This document shows positions 34,414 through 40,816 of a stretch of DNA of 64,000 nucleotides, piece by piece. Origin of the DNA: Ereboglobus sp. PH5-10 (lineage in GTDB: Bacteria; Verrucomicrobiota; Verrucomicrobiia; Opitutales; Opitutaceae); contig NZ_JAQFIP010000009.1 of assembly GCF_029504735.1 (NCBI RefSeq), positions 92,387-156,386 on the forward strand. Direction: 5' to 3'. How positions within the stretch are numbered: position 1 is the first letter of the stretch; each line of letters starts with the position of its first letter. Position numbers and translations under genes: made by a program. A model generated the notes under the pieces. It was not told the origin of the DNA. It made no database searches and saw only the letters and a program-made list of their open reading frames with translations.

Positions 34414-35955
34414 ATGTCGCTTCTTCCCTGGACCATTTACCTGTCGTTTGCCGGCGCGTTTGTCGCGCTGGTCGCGGGCGCGCGCTGCAAATGCGCCGCG
34501 CGCGTCACCGCGCTTGTGTTCTCGCTCGCCGCGCTCGGCGTCACCGCGTTCGCGGCTTTCGACTTCACACCCGGCCCCGCGCTGCAAACCCTCGTCAACG
34601 TGCCGTGGATTCCGCAGCTCGGCGTCAGCTACCACCTCGCGGCCGACGGCATCAGCCTCACACTCGTCGTCCTCACCGGCATCGCGTCCGTGGCGGGCAT
34701 TTTGTTTTCGTGGAACATCGAGGAAAACGTCGGCGAGTTTTTCGCGCTCTACCTCGCGCTCATCGGCGGCGTTTACGGCGTGTTCCTGAGCGCCGACGCG
34801 TTCGTGCTTTTTGTCTTCTACGAAATCGCCATCGTGCCGAAATACTTCCTCATCGCAAAGTGGGGCTCCACCAACCGCGAATACGGCGCGATGAAGCTCG
34901 TGCTCTATTCGTTCATCGGCAGCGCGCTCGTCATGGCCGGGCTGCTGTGGGCGTTCGCCTCGGCGGCGACGATCCTCAAGGCAAACGGCTACGCGCCCTC
35001 GTTCTCGCTTTCCGTGATCGCGCAAGTGGCCGCGCAATTTTCGCACGCGCAACAACTCGGCATGTTCGCGCTCGTGTTCACCGGCTTTGCGGTGCTCGCG
35101 GGCATGTTTCCGTTTCACACTTGGGCGCCCACCGGCCACGTCGCCGCGCCCACGGCGGCGTCGATGCTGCTCGCCGGCGTCGTCATGAAACTGGGGGCCT
35201 ACGGATGCCTGCGCGTGGCCATCCCGCTCTTCACGGAAGGCTACGCCGCGTTCGCGCCCGTCATCGGATGGCTCGCGGTGATCGGCATTGTTTACGCCGG
35301 GCTGGTCGCGCTCGTGCAGGAGGATTTCAAATTTGTCATCGGTTACTCGTCGGTCAGCCACATGGGTTTCGTGCTGCTCGGCCTCGCCGCCGGAAACCTC
35401 GCCTCGCTCGGCGGCGCGGTGCTGCAAATGTTCTCGCACGGCATCATCGCTGGACTGCTCTTCGCCGTCGTCGGACGCATGGTTTACGAGCGCACGCACA
35501 CGCGCAACCTCGCCGACCTCACCGCGATGCCGTTGCACAAATTGATGCCCTTCGCCGCGGTCGTCTTTGTGCTCGCCGGACTCGCCTCGATGGGCATGCC
35601 CGGCTTCAGCGGTTTCCCCGCCGAGCTCAGCATCCTCGTCGGCGCGTGGAAAACCTCGCACATCTGGACGCTCGTCGCCGCGTGCGGCGTGCTCATCGCC
35701 GGCGCGTTCACGCTAAAAGTCGTGCACGTTTCGTTCTTCGGAAAAGCGAATGTTTTTGAAGGGAGTCAGGAGAAGGCGCGCGCCGCGCATGATTTTCCTC
35801 CCATAACCTGGCCCGAAAAAATCGGCGCGCTCATCCTCGTCGCCTCGATGATCATCATCGGCGTCAAACCCGGACTGCTTTTGAACTGGATAAATCCCGC
35901 ACTCGAATCGCCCGCCTTCCAAGCCGCGATGAACGCACTGAAAGGAGGCCTGTAA
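34414..35955 (+). CDS. NADH-quinone oxidoreductase subunit M, second copy
   Basis: 513 residues, about 14 helices. The pumping Glu is in VLFVFYEIAIVPKYFLIAKWG. VFTGFAVLAGMFPFHTWAPTGHVAAPTAASMLLAGVVMKLGAYG matches the Lys-containing central helices, and FVIGYSSVSHMGFVLLGL follows. It differs from the first NuoM through most of its length. A complex with two NuoM subunits would have one extra antiporter-like channel. The end of the gene carries the AGGAGG site of nuoN. Confidence 0.93.
   Translation: MSLLPWTIYLSFAGAFVALVAGARCKCAARVTALVFSLAALGVTAFAAFDFTPGPALQTLVNVPWIPQLGVSYHLAADGISLTLVVLTGIASVAGILFSWNIEENVGEFFALYLALIGGVYGVFLSADAFVLFVFYEIAIVPKYFLIAKWGSTNREYGAMKLVLYSFIGSALVMAGLLWAFASAATILKANGYAPSFSLSVIAQVAAQFSHAQQLGMFALVFTGFAVLAGMFPFHTWAPTGHVAAPTAASMLLAGVVMKLGAYGCLRVAIPLFTEGYAAFAPVIGWLAVIGIVYAGLVALVQEDFKFVIGYSSVSHMGFVLLGLAAGNLASLGGAVLQMFSHGIIAGLLFAVVGRMVYERTHTRNLADLTAMPLHKLMPFAAVVFVLAGLASMGMPGFSGFPAELSILVGAWKTSHIWTLVAACGVLIAGAFTLKVVHVSFFGKANVFEGSQEKARAAHDFPPITWPEKIGALILVASMIIIGVKPGLLLNWINPALESPAFQAAMNALKGGL
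35943..35948 (+). promoter_or_regulatory. Ribosome binding site of nuoN
   Basis: AGGAGG lies within the last codons of the second nuoM, 8 nt before the nuoN ATG at 35957. It is the only canonical Shine-Dalgarno I see in the nuo locus, and it occurs at the one junction without a repeat element. Confidence 0.85.
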
Positions 35956-35956
35956 T

Positions 35957-37483
35957 ATGAACGCGACGATCAACTACGCCGAACTCGTTTACGCCCTGCG
36001 CCCCGAAATCGCGCTCACGCTCGGGCTGCTGCTGGCGCTTGGCTACGACATGGCCTTCGGGCGCCGCATGTCCGATTGCGCGCGACGCGGCGTCGCCGTG
36101 CTCATCGGAATCGTGACGCTTGCCTCCGCCGTTTTCCAAACGCTCCACACAAACGTGCCGCCCGTCGGCCACGCGGCGTATTGGTTTCACGGCGCGTTTG
36201 TTTACGACACGCTCGCGCACGGCGTGCGGCTGGGCGTCTTCGGCCTGTCCGCGCTCACGCTGCTGCTCATCGCCGGTTCCATTCCGCATTCCGCACTCCG
36301 CACTCCGCATTTCAAACACCCCGCCGAATACGTTGCCATCCAGCTCCTCGCCACGATGGGCTTCTCGCTCATGGCGGTGTCGAACAACCTGCTCATCGCG
36401 TTTCTCGGCTTCGAACTCGCGAGCCTCTCGCTCTACGTGATGGCCGGCTTCGACAAAACCAGCCGCGCCTCCGCCGAGGCCAGCCTCAAGTATTTCCTCT
36501 TCGGCGGCATGGCGGCGGCGTTCATGCTCTTCGGCTTCTCGCTCATCTACGGAATGACCGGCACGATTGTGCTGCCCGAAATCGCGCGCGCTCTCGCCGT
36601 GCAAGGCCCGAGCCCGCTGCTCCTCGTCGCACTCGTGATGGTGCTCGTCGGCTTCGGTTACAAGGCCGCCGCCGCGCCCTTCCACCAATGGGCGCCAGAC
36701 GTCTATCAAGGCGCGCCCGCGCCCGCCGCCGCGCTCATCGCCTCCGCGTCGAAGCTGGCGGGCTTCGCGTTTTTCGCGCGCCTGCTCTTCAGCGGACTCG
36801 GAACCGTGTCAGGCGACGCGATCAATTTCGGCGGCCCCGCCGGATGGATAATGGCGGTCATAATCATATCCGCCGCCTCGATGCTCCTCGGCAACATCGC
36901 CGCGCTCGCGCAGACAAACGCGCGCCGCCTGATTGCGTATTCGGCGATCGCGCACGCCGGCATCATGCTCCTCGGCGTGATCGCGGTGCGCGCCGAAGGG
37001 GCGGGCCCGCTGTTTTATTACGCGCTCACCTACGGCATCGCGACCATCGGCGTGTTTGGCGTGTTCGCCGCGATCGAACGCACGGCGCCCTGCCAGCGCA
37101 TCAGCGACCTCGCCGGCCTGTGGAAACGCAGTCCGTTTCTGGCTCTCGTGCTCTTTGTCTGCGTGCTCTCGCTCGCCGGCATCCCGCCGCTCGCGGGCTT
37201 CTTCGGAAAATTTTATCTCTTCGCCGCCGCGCTCTATTTGAACGGCCTGATGTCCCCCGCCGGCTGGCTGGCCTTCCTCGCCATCGCCATGAGCGCCGTC
37301 GGACTCTACTATTATCTCGTCATCCTGAAAGCCGCGCTCGTGACAAACGCCACCGCCGGCACATCCGCCTCAACGGAAAAAATTCGCGTCCCGCTAGGCA
37401 CAGTTATCGCCCTCGCCACCTCTGCCGCCCTGACAATCGCCCTCGGCATCTGGCCGGACGTGGTGCTGGGATTGTTCAAGTAA
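35957..37483 (+). CDS. nuoN: NADH-quinone oxidoreductase subunit N
   Basis: 508 residues, antiporter-like. The pumping Glu is in LLIAFLGFELASLSLYVMAGF; FKAAAAPFHQWAPDVYQGAPAP-like YKAAAAPFHQWAPDVYQGAP and LIAYSAIAHAGIMLLGV follow. Between helix 3 and the EYVAIQL helix, residues about 109-120 (PHSALRTPHFK) are encoded by TTCCGCA/CTCCGCA heptads like those before nuoM1, apparently an in-frame repeat insertion in a loop. The last 26 codons are duplicated at 38054-38131. No terminator follows the intact stop; it lies behind the duplicate. Confidence 0.95.
   Translation: MNATINYAELVYALRPEIALTLGLLLALGYDMAFGRRMSDCARRGVAVLIGIVTLASAVFQTLHTNVPPVGHAAYWFHGAFVYDTLAHGVRLGVFGLSALTLLLIAGSIPHSALRTPHFKHPAEYVAIQLLATMGFSLMAVSNNLLIAFLGFELASLSLYVMAGFDKTSRASAEASLKYFLFGGMAAAFMLFGFSLIYGMTGTIVLPEIARALAVQGPSPLLLVALVMVLVGFGYKAAAAPFHQWAPDVYQGAPAPAAALIASASKLAGFAFFARLLFSGLGTVSGDAINFGGPAGWIMAVIIISAASMLLGNIAALAQTNARRLIAYSAIAHAGIMLLGVIAVRAEGAGPLFYYALTYGIATIGVFGVFAAIERTAPCQRISDLAGLWKRSPFLALVLFVCVLSLAGIPPLAGFFGKFYLFAAALYLNGLMSPAGWLAFLAIAMSAVGLYYYLVILKAALVTNATAGTSASTEKIRVPLGTVIALATSAALTIALGIWPDVVLGLFK
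36282..36309 (+). repeat. Heptad tract inside the nuoN coding sequence
   Basis: TTCCGCA, TTCCGCA, CTCCGCA, CTCCGCA are four consecutive 7-bp words within an exposed loop region of NuoN. They match the tract at 32768-32801. Confidence 0.65.
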
Positions 37484-37485
37484 GA
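37406..37485 (+). repeat. 80-bp direct repeat, copy 1 (nuoN 3' end)
   Basis: Matches 38054-38133 at 78 of 80 positions. The two differences are both in one short stretch at about 37421-37423. It includes the nuoN stop codon. Confidence 0.95.
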
Positions 37486-37495
37486 AACAGATGCC

Positions 37496-37792
37496 TTACA
37501 AATCAGCGGCGCGGGGATTTTGCCTGAAATGCAGCACCCGCCTTACCGAAATCGTGTCCGAGGTCTCGTCCCAGATAAAATAAATGCCGTAGGGAAAGCG
37601 CCTCGTTGTCGCGAGCCGGTATGCGCCCGCACGCTTGCGAAAGAGTTGCGGCGCGCGGGCAAGCTCGGCGAGTTTCGTTTCAATGGTTTGTAGAAATGCA
37701 AAACCGAGGCCGGCGTCGCACTGCTCATACCAGCCAAACGCGGCGCGCAGGTCGGCTTCCGCATTGGGGGCTATGCGGACAATGCGTTTCAC
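37496..37792 (-). CDS. ParE/RelE-superfamily toxin
   Basis: 98 residues. VRIAPNAEADLRAAFGWYEQ is the typical N-terminal helix of plasmid-stabilisation toxins. The C-terminal strand region RRFPYGIYFIWDETSDTISVRRVLHFRQNP matches the ParE pattern (RRFPYxIYY...VLxVLHxRRxP). It is expected to be neutralised by the upstream antitoxin. The start GTG at 37792 overlaps the antitoxin stop as GTGA. Whether it acts on gyrase or mRNA cannot be told. It lies antisense to nuo transcripts reading through from nuoN. Confidence 0.88.
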   Translation of the reverse strand: MKRIVRIAPNAEADLRAAFGWYEQCDAGLGFAFLQTIETKLAELARAPQLFRKRAGAYRLATTRRFPYGIYFIWDETSDTISVRRVLHFRQNPRAADL

Positions 37793-38010
37793 GGCTTGCG
37801 GGTAATGCGCGCTTTCACCTCATCCCATTCCGCGCCTTCCGTCGGATTTGCGTCATAACGCGCCTGATCCTCGGCGAGCGCGTTTTTGTGCCATGCTGGA
37901 ATGGGAATGACGTTTTCGTTTGCGGAAAGCTCGTCCCACAACTCTTCCATGAGGGCGAGCTTTTCCCCGGCGGTGAGGCGTGCTATTTCGGAGGAAAGTG
38001 TCGCGTTCAT
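37789..38010 (-). CDS. Antitoxin, addiction-module component (TIGR02574-like)
   Basis: 73 residues from the ATG at 38010. IARLTAGEKLALMEELWDELS is the helix typical of the small antitoxins paired with ParE-type toxins (LSxxERxxLxExLWDSL). The rest is acidic, ending DEVKARITRKP. An alternative ATG at 38055 adds 15 residues and would have a GGCGAGGG site that lies in the antisense of the duplicated nuoN end. In that case the insertion junction supplied its ribosome binding site. It overlaps the toxin start by 4 nt. Confidence 0.82.
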   Translation of the reverse strand: MNATLSSEIARLTAGEKLALMEELWDELSANENVIPIPAWHKNALAEDQARYDANPTEGAEWDEVKARITRKP

Positions 38011-38053
38011 GCGGGCAACATCGGGTGTAATTTGCGGCTTTGCAAGCGCGCTC

Positions 38054-38133
38054 ATCGCCCTCGCCACCGCCGCCGCCCTGACAATCGCCCTCGGCATCTG
38101 GCCGGACGTGGTGCTGGGATTGTTCAAGTAAGA
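38054..38133 (+). pseudogene. Duplicated 3' end of nuoN (direct repeat, copy 2)
   Basis: It encodes the last 25 residues of NuoN plus the stop codon, in plus orientation, but has no upstream nuoN sequence. With copy 1 it brackets a 568-bp segment holding the toxin-antitoxin pair. The terminator that should follow nuoN is 19 bp behind this copy, so this copy marks the original gene end. Confidence 0.93.
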
Positions 38134-38152
38134 TATTCCCAAGGACAAAAAT

Positions 38153-38185
38153 AAAAAGCGCGGCACCACACGGCCGCGCTTTTTT
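38153..38185 (+). terminator. Rho-independent terminator, originally of the nuo locus
   Basis: AAAAAGCGCGG pairs with CCGCGCTTTTT around a 10-nt loop (with a further G-C/C-G pair possible), followed by T. As the stem has both A- and T-runs, it can act in both directions. Confidence 0.9.
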
Positions 38186-38341
38186 GCGGCCGGCCGGGTG
38201 CGATGCAACGTGACACCCCGAAATCATGCATGCGATCAGGAGCGGCGTTTTCCCCAAGTCCCAAAACTTGATTGCGTCGATTTGTGATTTGCCCGGCGGC
38301 GCGAGGCTGGTTTTCTAACGGGAGTATTTTTTCCGAACTCA

Positions 38342-38965
38342 ATGATCTCAACCCTTGACGGCCAACACGGCGCGCCAGCCGAAAAGAAACCCAACGACCG
38401 GGCGCTGGTTCTGCTTGCCCGCGTGGCGGGGTGCGAGCCGCTCATTTGGCGGTGCCTGACCGTGCGCGAATCGATGTGGCTGCACCAGTTGCACGATGCC
38501 ATCCAGATCGCGTTCGACTGGTTCGATTACCAAACGCATGAGTTTGCCATTGGAAACACACGTTATGGAAACCCGTTCAAGCGTGACAATATTGTCATTG
38601 AGGATGACCGCGATGTGACGCTTGCGGACGTCGGCCTGGCAACGGCGGGGATGGCGCTTTACCGCTATCATTTCGGCGAGGGATGGACGGTGGAGTTGCA
38701 GGTTGAGAAGACGGAACCCTGCAAAAAGAATTTCTCCCCTCCGACGTGCGTCGCGGGCGAGCGCGCGGGTCCGCCGGAGGATTGCGGCGGTGTGGAGGCT
38801 TACAACGACATGCTCGCGTGCATCAAGGAACCGCACACCGAGATCGGCCAGGAGTGGATCGAATGGCTCGGCCCCGAATACGACGCCGAAAGATTCGATA
38901 TCAACGCGATCAACAAGGCGCTAAAGGAACGCGCCAAGCATGAGGGCAAAAAGGACGGGGAATAG
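38342..38965 (+). CDS. Plasmid pRiA4b ORF-3-like protein
   Basis: 207 residues. The N-terminal half has LARVAGCEPLIWRCLTVRES, LHQLHDAIQIAFDWFDYQTHEF, YHFGEGWTVELQVEKTEPCK and then CVAGERAGPPEDCGGVEAYN. This is the PRiA4_ORF3 family (PF07929): L(K)V.L.xxxPPIWRR, HxFxYDFGDxWxHxI, C.xGxRA.PPEDCGG. The family is found on plasmids and in mobile regions and has no established function. The C-terminal helices are charged. It lies directly behind the terminator at the toxin-antitoxin insertion, consistent with an accessory spot. Confidence 0.85.
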   Translation: MISTLDGQHGAPAEKKPNDRALVLLARVAGCEPLIWRCLTVRESMWLHQLHDAIQIAFDWFDYQTHEFAIGNTRYGNPFKRDNIVIEDDRDVTLADVGLATAGMALYRYHFGEGWTVELQVEKTEPCKKNFSPPTCVAGERAGPPEDCGGVEAYNDMLACIKEPHTEIGQEWIEWLGPEYDAERFDINAINKALKERAKHEGKKDGE

Positions 38966-38989
38966 GGCGGCGCCGGGGCGACCGCGGGT

Positions 38990-39214
38990 TTACTTGAACA
39001 ACCGCCTGGCGGTCTTGGAAACTTTCTCGGTGGTGTCCGCAGCTTTGTTCACGGTGCTGTCGGCGGCGTTGATGCCGTCGGCAACCCGGTCGGTTTCCTT
39101 TTGCCCACGCTGCGCGGTCTGACCCGCCGGGGTTGAGCAGCCCGCAAATGCGAAAATGGCGCCCGCGAGCGCGAATGTGGAAATAATAATACGAACGAGG
39201 TTGCGTGTGGTCAT
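38990..39214 (-). CDS. Small lipoprotein
   Basis: 74 residues. The signal peptide ends in FAFAGCST (lipobox). The mature part, about 49 residues, is Ala-rich and helical, with a regular spacing (TDRVADGINAADSTVNKAADTTEKVSKTA), comparable to Lpp- or entericidin-like small lipoproteins. No function can be assigned. It is a single gene, divergent from the FMN reductase. Confidence 0.6.
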   Translation of the reverse strand: MTTRNLVRIIISTFALAGAIFAFAGCSTPAGQTAQRGQKETDRVADGINAADSTVNKAADTTEKVSKTARRLFK

Positions 39215-39460
39215 TGTATATTACGGTTAATGTTATTGTGAAAATCAGGTGAATTTTTGCGCGATAAGATTGATCGCGTAAATGCTGCCTTTCAGCGCGC
39301 CAAAAAGTAAATCCCCTTGTCATTACAAATGTTGGGAAATTTTGTAATCTCCGCCCGCGCAATCCAATCCGGCGATTAGTATCGCGCCGCCAGTCCGGAC
39401 AGCGGGCATTATCTTCGTGCCGAAATTGATTATCACGATTTTCTGTGCAATACATACAGC

Positions 39461-39997
39461 ATGATCGAAATAATTAGTGGAACCAATCGCCCCGGCAGTA
39501 ATAGTCGCAAAGTTGCCGCGCAAATTTTGGAAATTTATAAAAGACACAATGCAGCCGCGCGGATTTTTGACATCGCGGAGATTCCTGCGGAGATTTTTTC
39601 GCCCGCCTCCTACACCGAAAAACCCGCCTCGTTTGCTCCGTTTTCACAACGCATCCTTGATGCGAAAGGCCTGCACATCATCACGCCGGAATACAACGGC
39701 TCGTTTCCCGGCGTGCTGAAATACTTCATCGACATGCTGCCATTCCCCGAGAGCTTCGAGCACAAGCCCGTCGCGTTCACCGGCATCTCGGCGGGCATGT
39801 GGGGAGCGCTCCGCGCCGTCGAGCAACTGGAGCCGATTTTCGGCTATCGCGACGCGCATATTTTTCCCGCGCGCGTATTCATTCCGGGCATTTTTAACGA
39901 ACTCAACGAATCCGGAAAAATCAAGTCCGCCGAACTCGTGCAACGACTCGAAAAACAGGCGGGTGGTTTCGTCGATTTTGTGAAACGCATCGGGTAA
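39461..39997 (+). CDS. NADPH-dependent FMN reductase family protein
   Basis: 178 residues, flavodoxin-like fold. The phosphate-binding loop SGTNRPGSNSRKVA is at the N-terminus, and ITPEYNGSFPGVLKYFIDML is the flavin-contact motif PEYNGS(I/F)PG(x)LKNxID of the family. Such enzymes reduce flavins or quinones with NAD(P)H in the cytoplasm. The physiological substrate is unknown. The start at 39461 gives the usual MIxIISGTNR N-terminus. The 246-bp gap upstream is AT-rich and without an evident element. Confidence 0.87.
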   Translation: MIEIISGTNRPGSNSRKVAAQILEIYKRHNAAARIFDIAEIPAEIFSPASYTEKPASFAPFSQRILDAKGLHIITPEYNGSFPGVLKYFIDMLPFPESFEHKPVAFTGISAGMWGALRAVEQLEPIFGYRDAHIFPARVFIPGIFNELNESGKIKSAELVQRLEKQAGGFVDFVKRIG

Positions 39998-40022
39998 TTT
40001 TTCCCGTTTCATCGCGCGTTTT

Positions 40023-40093
40023 GGCGCAGACTGCCAAGTCTGTCTTCAATAAAAATCGCGCGCTTTGCGGAAGCAGACTTGGCAGTCCGCGCC
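40023..40093. repeat. Inverted repeat upstream of the sirtuin gene
   Basis: The left arm at 40023-40047 contains GCGCAGACTGCCAAGTCTG. It pairs with 40070-40093 with one mismatch and one single-base indel. The same word lies in the nuoI coding tail. The right arm ends 21 nt before the sirtuin ATG. Confidence 0.85.
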
Positions 40094-40114
40094 ACGCGCG
40101 GCCATTTTGGCCGC

Positions 40115-40810
40115 ATGAAGAAAACCCTTGTTGTCCTCACCGGCGCCGGCATGAGCGCGGAAAGCGGAATACCGACGTTTCGCGACGCCGGCGGCTTGTG
40201 GGAGGGACATCGCGTCGAGGATGTCGCGACGCCCGAAGCATGGATGCGCAATCCCGCGCTCGTGCTCGATTTCTACAACCAGCGCCGCCGCAAACTCGAA
40301 CAGGTCGAGCCCAACGCGGGCCACATCGGACTCGCATCGCTGCAGGAGCATTTTGACGTGCATATAATCACGCAAAATGTGGACGACCTGCACGAGCGCG
40401 CGGGTTCGAAAAGCGTGCTTCATTTGCATGGCTTGCTCACGCAGGCGCGCGGCACGCAGGCGGGTCCCGGCGAACAAGGCAACACAATCATCGACATCGG
40501 ATATCGTGATATTGCGATCGGCGACAAATGCCCGCGAGGCTCCCAACTGCGTCCGCATATTGTGTGGTTCGGCGAGGATGTCCCAATGATCGACCCCGCC
40601 ATCGAACTCGCGGGACGCGCCGATCTATTTGCAATCATAGGCACGTCGCTTGTCGTGTATCCGGCCGCGAGTCTCATCGACCATGTGCCGCCCGGAGCGC
40701 CGGTTTACCTGATTGATCCGGCAACAACATCGGGACGCCCGAACGTGCGTCACATCACAACCGGCGCCAGCGAAGGCGTGCGCCAGCTTATGACGGAATT
40801 GGTATCGTAG
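40115..40810 (+). CDS. Sirtuin (NAD-dependent deacylase), lacking zinc cysteines
   Basis: 231 residues. The NAD-binding motif VLTGAGMSAESGIPTFRDAGGLW is at residues 6-28. ITQNVDDLHERAGSKSVLHLHG has the catalytic His, and LRPHIVWFGEDVPM follows, then IIGTSLVVYPAASLI. Between the HLHG and RPHIVWFGE motifs, where other sirtuins have four zinc-binding Cys, only one Cys (GDKCPRG) is found. This matches a zinc-free branch known from Bacteroidota-like sirtuins. The activity could be deacetylation, desuccinylation or another deacylation. The start at 40115 excludes a non-homologous extension in the repeat. Confidence 0.9.
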   Translation: MKKTLVVLTGAGMSAESGIPTFRDAGGLWEGHRVEDVATPEAWMRNPALVLDFYNQRRRKLEQVEPNAGHIGLASLQEHFDVHIITQNVDDLHERAGSKSVLHLHGLLTQARGTQAGPGEQGNTIIDIGYRDIAIGDKCPRGSQLRPHIVWFGEDVPMIDPAIELAGRADLFAIIGTSLVVYPAASLIDHVPPGAPVYLIDPATTSGRPNVRHITTGASEGVRQLMTELVS

Positions 40811-40816
40811 CGCGCC

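Noticed and set aside
37886..38131. A plus-strand frame of 81 codons ending in the NuoN C-terminus
   Set aside because: It is antisense to the antitoxin and gains a familiar ending only because it runs into the duplicated nuoN end.
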